Shown here: piece after piece, positions 1 through 11,104 of the stretch
Numbering within the stretch: the first letter of the stretch is position 1
Layout: every line of letters begins with the position of its first letter
NCBI RefSeq assembly: GCF_000687455.2
Contig: NZ_JGVW01000049.1
Coordinates: 62,001-126,000 of the forward strand
DNA from: Burkholderia sp. lig30
Lineage (GTDB): Bacteria > Pseudomonadota > Gammaproteobacteria > Burkholderiales > Burkholderiaceae
DNA: 64,000 bases
Direction: 5' to 3'
Translations under genes and position numbers: made by a program
The notes under the pieces: model-generated
What the model was told of the DNA's origin: nothing
Seen by the model: only the letters and a program-made list of their open reading frames with translations
Database searches by the model: none

Positions 1-656
1 TGATAGCCGTCCCAGCGCTTGCGCGCGTCGAGATCGGAGATGTCGAATTTCCAGTGCTTGGTCGGATCGTCGACGCGCGCCTGCAGCCGGTTGCGCTGCT
101 CGTCCTTCGAGATGTGCAGGAAGCACTTGACGATCGTCGTGCCGTGCTCGACGAGCATCTCCTCGAACTGGCGGATCTGCCGGTAGCGGCGCTGGCATTC
201 CGCTTCGTCGATCGCGCCGAGCACGCGCGGCACCAGCACGTCCTCATAGTGGCTGCGGTTGAAGATCGCCAGTTCGCCCGCCGACGGCACCTGCGCGTGC
301 ACGCGCCACAGGAAATCGTGCGCGGCCTCGATCGGCGTCGGCGACTTGAACGACACGACGCGCAGGCCGAGCGGATCGACCTCGCGGAACACGGCACGCA
401 CCGTGCCGTCCTTGCCGCTCGTGTCCATGCCCTGCAGCACGAGCAGCACGCGCTTCTTCTGCTGCGCGTGCAGCCGTTCCTGCTGCACGTCCAGCTCCAT
501 CGAGACCGTCGACAGCCGCGCGCGATCGGCTTCCTTCGTGCCTTGCGAGAACGGCTTCGCGATCGGGTCGAATGCATCGAGCCGGAATGCCGCGGCCTCC
601 TTCTCGCGCGTGTGGTACGGCACGCGGTAATCGTCGAGCGACGGGGGTTTCGCCAT
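1..656 (-). CDS. ppk2: polyphosphate kinase 2 family protein (3' end off the window)
   Basis: PPK2 enzymes move phosphate between polyphosphate and nucleotides in the cytoplasm. The first 218 codons are present; the C-terminus lies beyond the left edge. The translation shows the P-loop GMDTSGKDG at about residues 76-84, the family signature NRSHYEDVLVPRV near residue 137 and the lid-region stretch HWKFDISDLDARKRW at the cut end. The start ATG at 656 begins MAKPPSLDDYRVPYH, a usual PPK2 N-terminus. It lies downstream of gatB on the same strand, 124 bp away, with a 10-11 bp GC-rich inverted repeat (709-747) between them, so it is probably a separate transcription unit. The direction of the kinase reaction cannot be told from this part. 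Confidence 0.9.
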   Translation of the reverse strand, partial: MAKPPSLDDYRVPYHTREKEAAAFRLDAFDPIAKPFSQGTKEADRARLSTVSMELDVQQERLHAQQKKRVLLVLQGMDTSGKDGTVRAVFREVDPLGLRVVSFKSPTPIEAAHDFLWRVHAQVPSAGELAIFNRSHYEDVLVPRVLGAIDEAECQRRYRQIRQFEEMLVEHGTTIVKCFLHISKDEQRNRLQARVDDPTKHWKFDISDLDARKRWDGY

Positions 657-780
657 TCGGTTCTCCATTTGACGGTGCGGCACGCGCGGCGGCGGTCGCA
701 CCAAGCGCGACGGGCCGCCCCGAACATCCGTCCGGCGGCGGCCCGTCCTCAAGCGCGGTTGACGCGGGGAGCGCGCACGC

Positions 781-2253
781 TCACCCGAGCTTCTTCTTCA
801 GCAGTTCGTTGACCTGCTGCGGGTTCGCCTTGCCCTTCGTGGCCTTCATCGCCTGGCCGATCAGCGCGTTGAACGCCTTCTCCTTGCCGGCCCGGAATTC
901 CTCGACCGACTTCGCGTTCGCCGCGAGCACCTCGTCGATGATCGCCTCGAGCGCGCCGGTGTCGGAAATCTGCTTCAGGCCCTTCGCATCGATGATGCGG
1001 TCGGCCGCTGCGTCGTCGGTCGCCTTCTCGTCCCAGATCGTCACGAAGATTTCCTTCGCGATCTTGTTCGAGATCGTACCGTCGGCGATCCGCTGCAGCA
1101 GCAGCGCGAGCTGCGCCGCCGAGACCGGGCACGCGTCGATGTCGATGCCGTCGCGGTTCAGCTGCGACGACACGTCGCCCATCAGCCAGTTCGCGACGAT
1201 CTTCGCGTTCGCCGCGCCGGCCTTCTCGACCACCGCCTCGAAGTAGGCGGCCATCGCCTTGCTCGACGTCAGCACGCCGGCATCGTACGCGGACACGCCG
1301 TACTGTTCGGCGAAGCGCTGCTGCATCGCCGCCGGCAGCTCGGGCATCTCGCCCTTCACGCGCTCGATCCAGTCCGCGCCGATCACGAGCGGCATCAGGT
1401 CCGGATCGGGGAAGTAACGGTAGTCGTGCGCGTCTTCCTTGCTGCGCATCGAGCGCGTCTCGCGCTTGTCCGGATCGTACAGGCGGGTTTCCTGCACGAC
1501 TTCGCCGCCGTCCTCGATCAGCTCGATCTGGCGGCGCACCTCGTAGTTGATCGCCTCTTCGAGGAAGCGGAACGAGTTCAGGTTCTTGATCTCGGCGCGC
1601 GTGCCGAACTTCTCCTGCCCGACCGGCCGCACCGACACGTTCGCGTCGCAGCGGAACGAGCCTTCCTGCATGTTGCCGTCGCAGATGCCGAGCCACACGA
1701 CGAGCCCGTGCAGCGCCTTCGCGTACGCGACCGCTTCCGCCGCGCTGCGCATTTCCGGCTCGGTGACGATTTCGAGCAGCGGCGTGCCCGCGCGGTTCAG
1801 GTCGATGCCCGTCATGCCCGCGAAGTCTTCGTGCAGCGACTTGCCGGCATCTTCTTCCAGATGCGCGCGCGTCAGGTTGATCGTCTTCGAATACGCGTCC
1901 TGGCCGGCCTTTTCATTGGCGGGCACCTGGATCGTGACCTGGCCGCCCTGGACGACCGGGATCTCGTACTGGCTGATCTGATAGCCCTTCGGCAGATCCG
2001 GATAGAAATAATTCTTGCGCGCGAAGATGCTGCGCGGCGCCACCGTCGCGCCGATCGCGAGGCCGAAGCGGATCGCCCGCTCGACCGCGCCGCGGTTCAG
2101 CACCGGCAGCACGCCCGGCAGCGCGAGATCGACCGCGCAGGCCTGCGTGTTCGGCTCCGCGCCGAACTGCGTCGACGCGCCCGAGAAAATCTTCGAGACG
2201 GTCGACAGCTGCGCGTGCGTCTCGAGACCGATAACGACTTCCCACTGTGTCAT
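781..2253 (-). CDS. gatB: Asp-tRNA(Asn)/Glu-tRNA(Gln) amidotransferase subunit B
   Basis: GatB is the kinase/transamidase subunit of GatCAB, which turns mischarged Glu-tRNA(Gln) or Asp-tRNA(Asn) into the correct amide. The 490-residue product starts [16 protein letters not shown] and contains the family stretch [11 protein letters not shown] and the [13 protein letters not shown] segment, then a helical YqeY-like tail ending KKKLG. The frame stays open upstream of the start, but that part reads through gatA in another frame, so the ATG at 2253 is chosen from the conserved N-terminus. It sits 2 bp after gatA and is the last gene of gatC-gatA-gatB. Presence of the complex suggests that Gln-tRNA or Asn-tRNA is made indirectly here. 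Confidence 0.97.
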   Translation of the reverse strand: MTQWEVVIGLETHAQLSTVSKIFSGASTQFGAEPNTQACAVDLALPGVLPVLNRGAVERAIRFGLAIGATVAPRSIFARKNYFYPDLPKGYQISQYEIPVVQGGQVTIQVPANEKAGQDAYSKTINLTRAHLEEDAGKSLHEDFAGMTGIDLNRAGTPLLEIVTEPEMRSAAEAVAYAKALHGLVVWLGICDGNMQEGSFRCDANVSVRPVGQEKFGTRAEIKNLNSFRFLEEAINYEVRRQIELIEDGGEVVQETRLYDPDKRETRSMRSKEDAHDYRYFPDPDLMPLVIGADWIERVKGEMPELPAAMQQRFAEQYGVSAYDAGVLTSSKAMAAYFEAVVEKAGAANAKIVANWLMGDVSSQLNRDGIDIDACPVSAAQLALLLQRIADGTISNKIAKEIFVTIWDEKATDDAAADRIIDAKGLKQISDTGALEAIIDEVLAANAKSVEEFRAGKEKAFNALIGQAMKATKGKANPQQVNELLKKKLG

Positions 2254-2255
2254 GC

Positions 2256-3746
2256 TTACACTCCCGCCGGAACTTGCTTGTGCCAGTCGGTCACGCGCTG
2301 GAACGCGTCGGCGACCTGCAGCATCCGGGCTTCGTTGAAATAGTTGCCGATGATCTGCAGACCGACCGGGCGCGTGGCGTTCGCGCCCGCGCCGAAGCCG
2401 CACGGCACGCTCATGCCGGGCAGGCCGGCGAGGCTCACCGACAGCGTGTAGATATCCGCGAGATACATCTGCACCGGATCGTCGCCCTTCGCGCCGATGT
2501 CCCATGCGACCGTCGGCGACGCCGGGCCCATGATCACGTCGCAGGACTTGAACGCTTCCTGGAAATCCTGCGCGATGATGCGGCGGATTTTCTGCGCCTG
2601 CAGGTAGTACGCGTCGTAGTAGCCATGCGACAGCACGTAGGTGCCCACCAGGATGCGGCGCTTCACTTCCGGGCCGAAGCCTTCCGCGCGCGACTTCTTG
2701 TACATGTCGAGCAGATCGCGGTATTCGGCCGCGCGGTGGCCGTAGCGCACGCCGTCGAAGCGCGACAGGTTCGACGACGCCTCGGCCGGCGCGATCACGT
2801 AGTAGACCGGGATCGACAGCTCGGTCTTCGGCAGCGACACCGGCACGAGCGTCGCGCCGAGCGCCTCGTACTGCTTGAGCGCCGCGTCGATCGCCGCGCG
2901 CACGTCGTCGGCCAGGCCGGCGCCGAAATACTCGTTCGGCAGGCCGATGCGCAGGCCCGCGAGCGGCCTGGCCGCGTCGCTGTCCGGCGTCCACCCCTGG
3001 CCGATGTGGCGCGTGAAGTCTTCGTCGTCACGCTCAAGGCTGGTCGAATCGCGCGTGTCGAAGCCCGCCATCGCGTTCAGCAGCAGCGCGCAGTCGGCGG
3101 CGCTCTGCGCCATCGGGCCGCCCTGGTCGAGCGACGACGCGAACGCGATCATCCCGTAGCGCGACACGCGGCCGTAGGTCGGCTTGATGCCGGTCACGCC
3201 GGCGAACGACGCCGGCTGGCGGATCGAGCCGCCGGTGTCGGTGCCGGTCGCGGCCGGCGCGAGGCGCGCGGCGACGGCGGCCGAGCTGCCGCCCGAGCTG
3301 CCGCCCGGCACGGCCTTCGTGTCCCACGGGTTCTTGACCGGGCCGAACGCGGAATTCTCGTTCGACGAGCCCATCGCGAACTCGTCCATGTTGGTCTTGC
3401 CGAGCGTGACCATGCCGGCCGCCGACAGGCGGGCGACGACGGTCGCGTCGAACGGGCTCGTGTAGTCCGCGAGCATCTTCGAGCCGGCGGTCGAGCGCCA
3501 GCCGCGCGTCACGAACACGTCCTTGTGGGCGACCGGCAGGCCGGCGAGCGGCCCTGCCGCGCCCTGCGCGATCGCGGCGTCGGCGGCCTTCGCCTGCGCG
3601 AGCGTCAGGTCGGCGTCGACGTGGACGAACGCGTTCAGGTCGCGCGCGGCGTCGATCCGTTTCAGATAGTGCTGCGCGAGCTCGACGGCCGAGCATTCCT
3701 TGGCGTCGAGCGCAGCGCGCAGTTCGGTCAGGCTTTTTGCGTGCAT
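2256..3746 (-). CDS. gatA: Asp-tRNA(Asn)/Glu-tRNA(Gln) amidotransferase subunit A
   Basis: GatA is the glutaminase subunit that releases ammonia for GatB. The 496-residue protein has the amidase-signature fold: the catalytic lysine lies in VAHKD (about residue 75), the glycine/serine-rich loop [10 protein letters not shown] and the cis-serine segment [13 protein letters not shown] complete the Ser-cisSer-Lys triad. Length is normal for the family (480-500). It is the middle gene of gatC-gatA-gatB, 68 bp from gatC and 2 bp from gatB, so production of the subunits is probably coordinated. Confidence 0.97.
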   Translation of the reverse strand: MHAKSLTELRAALDAKECSAVELAQHYLKRIDAARDLNAFVHVDADLTLAQAKAADAAIAQGAAGPLAGLPVAHKDVFVTRGWRSTAGSKMLADYTSPFDATVVARLSAAGMVTLGKTNMDEFAMGSSNENSAFGPVKNPWDTKAVPGGSSGGSSAAVAARLAPAATGTDTGGSIRQPASFAGVTGIKPTYGRVSRYGMIAFASSLDQGGPMAQSAADCALLLNAMAGFDTRDSTSLERDDEDFTRHIGQGWTPDSDAARPLAGLRIGLPNEYFGAGLADDVRAAIDAALKQYEALGATLVPVSLPKTELSIPVYYVIAPAEASSNLSRFDGVRYGHRAAEYRDLLDMYKKSRAEGFGPEVKRRILVGTYVLSHGYYDAYYLQAQKIRRIIAQDFQEAFKSCDVIMGPASPTVAWDIGAKGDDPVQMYLADIYTLSVSLAGLPGMSVPCGFGAGANATRPVGLQIIGNYFNEARMLQVADAFQRVTDWHKQVPAGV

Positions 3747-3814
3747 GAAGTGGGTTTCCTGGGAATTCTGGGTCGCGCGCGGGCCACCGGCGGGCGCGCT
3801 GGGTCGCCAAATGC

Positions 3815-4114
3815 TTACTCGATCACCTTCGGCACGAGATAGAGGCCGTCCTGCACGGCGGGCGCCGGGCGCTGGTTGTCGTGGCGGTCGACGGTCTCCG
3901 TCACCGCGTCGTCGCGCAGGCGCTGCGCGACGGCCTGGATCTGTTCGATCGGGTGGGCGAGCGGCGCGATGCCGGCCGTGTCCACGGCCTGCATCTGCTC
4001 GACGAGGCCGAAGAATTCATTGAGCTGGCCAAGCGTATGCTCAGCGTCGGCGTCGGCCATTTCGAGCCGCGCAAGGTGCGCGATGCGTTTCACATCGGTC
4101 AGGGTCAGGGCCAT
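3815..4114 (-). CDS. gatC: Asp-tRNA(Asn)/Glu-tRNA(Gln) amidotransferase subunit C
   Basis: GatC is the small subunit that wraps around GatA and GatB and stabilises the complex. The 99-residue product starts [19 protein letters not shown], typical of GatC, and ends at the usual tyrosine-leucine-valine-proline-lysine segment (LYLVPKVIE). It is the first gene of the minus-strand gat operon and diverges from mreB. A TATAAT-like -10 on the minus strand at 4251-4256 would give a leader of roughly 130 nt. Confidence 0.95.
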   Translation of the reverse strand: MALTLTDVKRIAHLARLEMADADAEHTLGQLNEFFGLVEQMQAVDTAGIAPLAHPIEQIQAVAQRLRDDAVTETVDRHDNQRPAPAVQDGLYLVPKVIE

Positions 4115-4479
4115 GCGGTCACCGGAAAACGAGGCGGCGCAGCCCCGCGGAAAGCGGCGCTGCGGCGGGGGTTGGAGGGTGCGATCCCACCCTCAAAAAT
4201 CGGGTACGAAGCGGGAAAAATACCGCCCGTTTCGATTCAAATACCCGGAAATTATAAGGTATCATTATGCGTTCGACCCAAACCCGGTCAGCCTTTTCCC
4301 GCACCGTTTCGCCCCGCTTCGGCAAGCCGTGCGGGCTTCGTGCGGTTCCCGGTAGATTTCAATCGCAGCTTCGCGCTCCCGCGGCGGCCGCTTCCGCCCG
4401 ATCCGAGGCTGTTAATTTTTCCGCTGCCGCCCTTCGCGCTCCCCAGGCGGGGCCGGCCCTCAGCGAGACAGGATTCTGA
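4115..4479. promoter_or_regulatory. divergent promoter region between gatC and mreB
   Basis: This 365-bp gap carries no gene. The only clear promoter-like element is a minus-strand TATAAT at 4251-4256 (read as ATTATA on the plus strand) that would serve gatCAB; no convincing -35 is spaced correctly from it. The plus-strand promoter for mreB is not obvious. The AT-rich patch at 4230-4270 stands out against the GC-rich surroundings and is the likely shared control point. Confidence 0.45.
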
Positions 4480-5523
<1,044 letters not shown>

Positions 5524-5696
5524 ACGGCCCGGGGCCTGTTTTCCGATGAAACGCACGCGCGAGAACAGCCCCCTGCCTTGTTGTTTGTTGATATCGCGCA
5601 CCTGCGGCGTGGCCGGCTCGCTCGCCTGAAGCGAACCGCCGCGCCGTTTGCGCGTCTGAGCATCATTTAACGGATCACACGCGCCCGGCGCCGACC

Positions 5697-6773
5697 ATGG
5701 AATACAGTCCGCCGCCCCTTTTCAAGCAGGGCCCTTCCGCACTCGCGCGGCTCTTCTTCTTCGTCGCCGTGGCCATCGCGCTCCTCGTCTCGGATGCGCG
5801 CTTCAACACGCTCGAAATCGTCCGCGGCGTGCTCGGCACCGTGCTCTATCCGCTGCAGCGCGTGGCGCTCGTGCCGCGCGACCTGATCATGGGCGCCGCC
5901 GACATCGCGACGACGGGCGCGTCGCTGCGCCACGAGAACCAGCAGTTGCGCGCGCGCAACCTGCAGCTGTCGACGCAGGCCAACCAGGTCTCGGTGCTCG
6001 CCGGCGAGAACGCGCACCTGCGCGCGGTGCTCGAGCTGCGCCAGCACATCACGACCGAGGCCCTGCCCGTCGAGATCCAGTACGACACGGCCGATCCGTT
6101 CACGCAGAAGATCGTGATCGGGCACGGCGCGCAGCAAGGCATCCGGGACGGCGCGCCCGTCGTCAGCGAAGACGGCGTGGTCGGCCAGGTCACGCGCGTG
6201 TTCCCGCTGCAGGCGGAAGTCACGCTGATCACCGACCGCGACCTCGCGATCCCGGTCCAGGTGCTCCGCACCGGCCTGCGCAGCGTGATCTACGGCACGC
6301 CGAAGGGCGATTCGCTCGACCTGCGCTTCGTGCCGACGAGCGCCGACCTCATCGTCGGCGACGAGCTGGTCACGAGCGGGCTCGACGGCGTGTATCCCCC
6401 CGGCCTGCCGGTCGCGAAGGTCGTGCGCGTCGACAAGCTCGCCGACACCGCGTTCGCGCGCGTGACCTGCATGCCGGTCGCCGCGGTGCGCGGTGCGCGG
6501 CAGATGCTGGTGCTGCGCTACCAGAACGACATCCCGCCGCGCCCGGCCGAGCCGGAACCAGCCCCGGACAAGAAGGGCGGCAAGAAGGCGCAGAAAGCTG
6601 CCGCAAAGGCGGCGGACAAGGCAGCCGACAAGCCCGTGGACAAGAACGCGAAGCCGGCCGATCCGGCGGCCAGGCCCGCGGCCGGCGCGGCCCAGCCGGG
6701 CGCGAAGCCGGCGCCGGCCAGCGCCGCGCAGGCGAAGCCCGCGCCGGGGCAGTCATCAGGAGCCCAGCGATGA
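5697..6773 (+). CDS. mreC: rod-shape-determining protein MreC
   Basis: MreC is an inner-membrane protein with a periplasmic beta domain that links MreB filaments to the PBP2/RodA synthase. The 358-residue product has one N-terminal transmembrane segment (about residues 14-35, ARLFFFVAVAIALLV), a coiled coil rich in Q, L and R (about 75-115) and the beta domain. The last 60-70 residues form a low-complexity Lys/Ala/Pro tail (KKGGKKAQKAAAKAADKAAD...), which is long for MreC and probably disordered. The stop overlaps the mreD start by four bases (ATGA), suggesting translational coupling. Confidence 0.95.
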   Translation: MEYSPPPLFKQGPSALARLFFFVAVAIALLVSDARFNTLEIVRGVLGTVLYPLQRVALVPRDLIMGAADIATTGASLRHENQQLRARNLQLSTQANQVSVLAGENAHLRAVLELRQHITTEALPVEIQYDTADPFTQKIVIGHGAQQGIRDGAPVVSEDGVVGQVTRVFPLQAEVTLITDRDLAIPVQVLRTGLRSVIYGTPKGDSLDLRFVPTSADLIVGDELVTSGLDGVYPPGLPVAKVVRVDKLADTAFARVTCMPVAAVRGARQMLVLRYQNDIPPRPAEPEPAPDKKGGKKAQKAAAKAADKAADKPVDKNAKPADPAARPAAGAAQPGAKPAPASAAQAKPAPGQSSGAQR

Positions 6774-7282
6774 ATCGCCCGCAATACATCCTGCAGCCGG
6801 TCAACCCGTACTTCATCATCTTCAGCCTCGCCGCCGCATTCCTGCTGAACCTGATGCCGTGGGGCCGCCTGCCCGGCATCCCCGACTTCGTCGCGGTGGT
6901 GCTGCTGTTCTGGAACATCCATCAGCCGCGCAAGGTCGGGATGGGCGTCGCGTTCGCGCTCGGCATCCTGATGGACGTGCACGACGCCGGCCTGCTCGGC
7001 GAGCACGCGCTCGCGTACACGCTGCTGTCGTACGGCGCGATCACGATCCACCGCCGCGTGCTGTGGATGCCGCTCGGCGTGCAGGTGCTGTACGTCGCGC
7101 CGCTCCTGATCCTCGCGCAGCTCGTGCCGTTCGTGATCCGCCTCGTGATGGGCGCGGCGTTCCCGGGCTGGCGCTATCTGATCGACGGGTTCGTCGAGGC
7201 CGCGATGTGGCCGGTCACGAGCCATCTGCTGCTGATGCCGCAGCGCCGTCCGGTCGATCGGGACGACACGCGCCCGATCTGA
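6770..7282 (+). CDS. mreD: rod-shape-determining protein MreD
   Basis: MreD is a small polytopic inner-membrane partner of MreC. The 170-residue product is strongly hydrophobic with about five predicted membrane segments, starting NPYFIIFSLAAAFLLNLMPWG, and ends in a short basic cytoplasmic tail. Its ATG overlaps the mreC stop. Size and position between mreC and mrdA agree with the family. Confidence 0.93.
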   Translation: MNRPQYILQPVNPYFIIFSLAAAFLLNLMPWGRLPGIPDFVAVVLLFWNIHQPRKVGMGVAFALGILMDVHDAGLLGEHALAYTLLSYGAITIHRRVLWMPLGVQVLYVAPLLILAQLVPFVIRLVMGAAFPGWRYLIDGFVEAAMWPVTSHLLLMPQRRPVDRDDTRPI

Positions 7283-7402
7283 GCCGCGCCGCCAACCAGG
7301 ATTCCGCCTTGAACACCCCCCGCCCTTTCGCCCGCCGCTTGCCGCGCAACGGGCAGCCGCCGCGTGCGCTCGCCGCGCGCGGGGCCGATCGACCGTAACC
7401 GC

Positions 7403-9811
7403 ATGACCGATTTCAACGACACCCAACAGCAGCTCTCGAGGTTCCGCCTGCGCGTCGCGGCGGCGGGCGTGTTCGTGTTCGTCTGCTTCGGCCTGCTCGC
7501 GAGCCGCTTCCTCTATCTGCAGCTCTGGCAGCACGGCAAGTACGCGCTGCAGGCCGAGGAAAACCGCATCTCGGTCGCGCCGATCGTGCCGAACCGCGGG
7601 ATCATCACCGACCGCAACGGCGTCGTGCTCGCGAAGAACTATTCGGCGTACACGCTCGAGATCACGCCGTCGAAGCTCACCGACACGCTCGAGAACACGA
7701 TCGACAAGCTCTCCGGGATCGTGCAGATCGACGCGCGCGACCGCCGCCGCTTCAAGAAGCTGCAGGAAGATTCGAAGAATTTCGAAAGCCTGCCGATCCG
7801 CACGCGCCTCACCGACGAAGAGGTCGCGCGCTTCACCGCGCAGCGCTTCCGCTTCCCCGGCGTCGACGTGCGCGCGCGGCTGTTCCGCCAGTATCCGCTC
7901 GGCATGACGGCCGCGCACGTGATCGGCTATATCGGCCGCATCTCGAAGCGCGACCAGGAGCGCATCGACGAGATGAGCGACGACAACGACAGCGATCCGG
8001 AGACCTACGATCCGCGCCGCGACTCGAACAACTACAAGGGCACCGACTATATCGGCAAGATCGGTGTCGAGCAGAGCTACGAAGCCGAGCTGCACGGCCT
8101 GACGGGCTTCGAGGAAGTCGAGGTGACGGCGGGCGGGCGCCCGGTGCGCACGCTGTCGCGCACGCAGGCCACGCCGGGCAACAACCTCGTGCTGTCGCTC
8201 GACATCGGGCTGCAGCAGGTCGCCGAGCAGGCGTTCGCGGGCAAGCGCGGCGCGCTCGTCGCGATCGAGCCGAAGACCGGCGACGTGCTCGCGTTCGTGT
8301 CGTCGCCGAGCTTCGACCCGAATTCGTTCGTCGACGGCATCGACCAGCAGACCTGGGACGAGCTGAACAACTCGCCCGACAAGCCGCTCCTGAACCGCCC
8401 GCTGCACGGCACCTACCCGCCGGGCTCGACGTACAAGCCGTTCATGGCGCTCGCGGGCCTCACGCTCGGCAAGCGCACGCCGAGCTGGGGCATCCAGGAT
8501 CCGGGCTACTTCACGTTCGGCGGCCACACGTTCCGCAACGACGTGCGCTCGGGCCAGGGCTTCGTCGACATGAACAAGGCGATCATGGTGTCGAACGACA
8601 CGTATTTCTACATGCTCGCGCGCGACCTCGGCGTGAACGCGATCGCGAACTTCATGAAGCCGTTCGGCTTCGGCCAGATCACCGGCATCGACATCCCCGG
8701 CGAGGCGCGCGGCATCCTGCCGTCGCCGGACTGGAAGCGCAAGACCTTCAAGAAGGCCGCGCAGCAGAAATGGTTCGACGGCGAGACGATCAGCCTCGGG
8801 ATCGGCCAGGGCTACAACTCGTTTACGATCCTGCAGCTCGCGCACGCGACCGCGACGCTCGCGAACGACGGCGTCGTGATGAAGCCGCACCTCGTGAAGG
8901 AGATCGAGGATCCGATCACGCGCGGCCGCCACCTGACCGTGCCGAAGGAAAGCGACACGATCGCGCTCAAGCAATCGGACATCGACGTCGTGAAGCGCGG
9001 CATGGAGAACGTGATCGAGAACCCGTCCGGCACCGCCTACCAGTTGTTCCGCGGCGCGCCGTACACGGCCGCCGGCAAGACCGGCACCGCACAGGTGTTC
9101 TCGCTGCAGGGCGCCAACTACAAGGGCCACCTGCTCGCCGAGAATCTGCGCGACCACGCACTGTTCATCGCATACGCGCCCGCCGACCATCCGCAGATCG
9201 CGCTCGCACTGATCGTCGAGAACGGCGGCTGGGGCGCACAGGCAGCCGCGCCGATCGCGCGCCGCGTGCTCGACTTCTATCTCATCGACCGCAGGAACCC
9301 GTCGAATGTCACAGCCGCCATCACGGCCGCGGCATCGGCGACCGAGCCGATCAGCGCGCCGGTGATCGGCGACACGAGCAGGTCCATCGCCATTGCCGCC
9401 GGCTTCAGGGCGCTGCCGCAGCCGGTCGTGCCGGGGGCGGCGAGCGCGGCGGACGCGGCCTCCTCGGGCGCGTCGGCACCGGGCGTGGCGCGCGCGAGCG
9501 CCGCGCCGGCTGCTCAGGCGACCCAAGCGACTGCTACGACTGCTACGACTGCTACGACTGCTGCGACCGCTGCGACTGCCGCGACCGCGGCGACCCACGC
9601 GGCGCCGGCCAGCGCCGCGAGCGCGCCTGCCGCCCGCCACGTGCCGACGCGCAAGCCCCGCCGCGAGCCGGCAAGTGATGCGCAGCCGGTGGCCGTCGCG
9701 CCCGACGACCAAAGGAAGTCCCCGCGCGCCGCAGGCGGCGCCCCCGGGTCGCGGGACGACAACCGTGCGACGTCCCCCGCGAAGGCGGCGGACGCCGGCA
9801 CCGCTCAATAA
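7403..9811 (+). CDS. mrdA: penicillin-binding protein 2 (peptidoglycan transpeptidase, elongation)
   Basis: PBP2 cross-links peptidoglycan during elongation together with RodA. The 802-residue product has one N-terminal membrane anchor (about residues 17-37), a dimerisation/pedestal domain and a transpeptidase domain with the nucleophile in GSTYKP (Ser342), SND and KTGT (Lys559). I chose the ATG at 7403 (MTDFNDTQQQ); an in-frame GTG at 7364 would add 13 atypical residues. The family usually ends near residue 640-650; here about 170 further residues form an Ala/Thr/Pro-rich tail that includes a run of Thr-Ala tripeptides encoded by a 9-bp tandem repeat (9530-9596). The tail is likely disordered and periplasmic. 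Confidence 0.95.
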   Translation: MTDFNDTQQQLSRFRLRVAAAGVFVFVCFGLLASRFLYLQLWQHGKYALQAEENRISVAPIVPNRGIITDRNGVVLAKNYSAYTLEITPSKLTDTLENTIDKLSGIVQIDARDRRRFKKLQEDSKNFESLPIRTRLTDEEVARFTAQRFRFPGVDVRARLFRQYPLGMTAAHVIGYIGRISKRDQERIDEMSDDNDSDPETYDPRRDSNNYKGTDYIGKIGVEQSYEAELHGLTGFEEVEVTAGGRPVRTLSRTQATPGNNLVLSLDIGLQQVAEQAFAGKRGALVAIEPKTGDVLAFVSSPSFDPNSFVDGIDQQTWDELNNSPDKPLLNRPLHGTYPPGSTYKPFMALAGLTLGKRTPSWGIQDPGYFTFGGHTFRNDVRSGQGFVDMNKAIMVSNDTYFYMLARDLGVNAIANFMKPFGFGQITGIDIPGEARGILPSPDWKRKTFKKAAQQKWFDGETISLGIGQGYNSFTILQLAHATATLANDGVVMKPHLVKEIEDPITRGRHLTVPKESDTIALKQSDIDVVKRGMENVIENPSGTAYQLFRGAPYTAAGKTGTAQVFSLQGANYKGHLLAENLRDHALFIAYAPADHPQIALALIVENGGWGAQAAAPIARRVLDFYLIDRRNPSNVTAAITAAASATEPISAPVIGDTSRSIAIAAGFRALPQPVVPGAASAADAASSGASAPGVARASAAPAAQATQATATTATTATTAATAATAATAATHAAPASAASAPAARHVPTRKPRREPASDAQPVAVAPDDQRKSPRAAGGAPGSRDDNRATSPAKAADAGTAQ
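9530..9596 (+). repeat. 9-bp tandem repeat inside mrdA
   Basis: Units related to ACTGCTACG are repeated about seven times, the first ones nearly identical and the later ones drifting to GC-richer forms. They encode a Thr-Ala-rich stretch in the C-terminal tail of PBP2. Because the unit is a multiple of three, copy-number change would lengthen or shorten the tail without a frameshift. Confidence 0.8.
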
Positions 9812-9822
9812 CGGAGAAAGGC

Positions 9823-10971
9823 ATGCAATTCGACAAGCGCGCCTGGCTCGACAAGATCAAGCAGATGTTCGCGGGCTTCGACCGCCCGCTCGCGCTGATC
9901 GTGTTCCTGCTGATGTGCGTCGGGATCGTGACGCTGTACAGCGCGAGCATCGACATGCCGGGCCGGGTGGAAGACCAGCTGCGCAACATCCTGCTGACGT
10001 TCGTGCTGATGTGGGTGATCGCCAACATTCCACCGACGACGCTGATGCGCTTCGCGGTGCCGCTCTATACGGTCGGCGTCGCGCTATTGGTCGCGGTCGC
10101 GCTGTTCGGGATGACCAAGAAGGGCGCGAAGCGCTGGCTGAACGTCGGCGTCGTGATCCAGCCGTCGGAGATCCTCAAGATCGCGACGCCGCTGATGCTC
10201 GCGTGGTACTACCAGCGCCGCGAAGGCGGCCTGCGCTGGTACGACTTCATTGCCGCGTTCGGCATTCTGATGGTGCCGGTCGGCCTGATCGCGAAACAGC
10301 CCGACCTCGGCACCGGCCTGCTCGTGTTCGCGGCGGGGTTCTTCGTGATCTATCTCGCGGGGCTGTCGTTCAAGCTGATCGTGCCGGTGCTCGTCGCCGT
10401 GGTGATCGCGGTCAGCTCGATCGCCGTGTTCCAGGACCGGATCTGCCAGCCGGAAGTGCAGTGGCCGCTGATGCACGACTACCAGAAGCACCGCGTCTGC
10501 ACGCTGCTCGACCCGACCTCCGACCCGCTCGGCAAGGGCTTCCACACGATCCAGGCGGTGATCGCGATCGGCTCGGGCGGCGCACTCGGCAAGGGCTACC
10601 TGAAAGGCACGCAGGCCCACCTCGAATTCATTCCGGAGAAGCACACCGACTTCATTTTCGCGGTGTTCTCCGAGGAATTCGGCCTCGCGGGCGGCCTCGT
10701 GCTGCTCACGCTGTACATGGCGCTGATCACGCGCGGGCTGATCATCGCCGCGCAGGGCGCGACGCTGTTCGGCCGGCTGCTCGCCGGTTCGCTCACGCTC
10801 GGGTTCTTCGTCTACGCGTTCGTCAACATCGGGATGGTGAGCGGCGTGCTGCCGGTGGTCGGCGTGCCGCTGCCGTTCATGAGTTATGGCGGCACCGCGC
10901 TCGCGACGCTCGGCGTCGCGATCGGGATGATCATGAGCGTCGGCCGGCAGAAGCGGTTGATGAAGAGCTGA
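9823..10971 (+). CDS. rodA: peptidoglycan glycosyltransferase RodA
   Basis: RodA is a SEDS-family glycan polymerase that works with PBP2. The 382-residue product is polytopic (about ten membrane segments) and contains the SEDS signatures: QPSE near residue 113, KQPDLGTGLL near residue 160 and FIPEKHTDFIFAVFSEEFG near residue 270, plus the C-terminal PFMSYGGTA. It follows mrdA by 11 bp and ends the elongasome operon; a strong hairpin with a T-run lies about 100 bp downstream. Confidence 0.96.
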   Translation: MQFDKRAWLDKIKQMFAGFDRPLALIVFLLMCVGIVTLYSASIDMPGRVEDQLRNILLTFVLMWVIANIPPTTLMRFAVPLYTVGVALLVAVALFGMTKKGAKRWLNVGVVIQPSEILKIATPLMLAWYYQRREGGLRWYDFIAAFGILMVPVGLIAKQPDLGTGLLVFAAGFFVIYLAGLSFKLIVPVLVAVVIAVSSIAVFQDRICQPEVQWPLMHDYQKHRVCTLLDPTSDPLGKGFHTIQAVIAIGSGGALGKGYLKGTQAHLEFIPEKHTDFIFAVFSEEFGLAGGLVLLTLYMALITRGLIIAAQGATLFGRLLAGSLTLGFFVYAFVNIGMVSGVLPVVGVPLPFMSYGGTALATLGVAIGMIMSVGRQKRLMKS

Positions 10972-11033
10972 CCTCGGCCGCTGCGGCGAAGCGGCGAAGC
11001 GGCCGAGCCGTTGCGGCAATCTGTAGCGGAAAG

Positions 11034-11061
11034 CGCAGACCGCAGACCGCAGACCGCAGAC
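11034..11061 (+). repeat. four copies of a 7-bp tandem repeat (CGCAGAC)
   Basis: Four exact head-to-tail copies of CGCAGAC lie between the rodA stop and its terminator. They are non-coding. Such short perfect arrays can vary in copy number by slippage; no function is evident. Confidence 0.85.
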
Positions 11062-11074
11062 CGACGGTAAATCG

Positions 11075-11104
11075 AAGCGGCGCCACGTGCGCCGCTTTTT
11101 TATT
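11075..11104 (+). terminator. rho-independent terminator after rodA
   Basis: Stem AAGCGGCGC / GCGCCGCTT with loop CACGT is followed directly by TTTTTATT on the plus strand. The TAA stop of the convergent Sel1-repeat gene (11100-11102) sits inside the T-run, so the hairpin lies just beyond that gene too and may act in both directions. Confidence 0.85.

Noticed and set aside
6518-9808. Open frame of 1,096 codons on the minus strand opposite mreC, mreD and mrdA
   Set aside because: Its translation is Arg/Ala/Glu/His-rich and lacks any domain; it mirrors the codon bias of real plus-strand genes.
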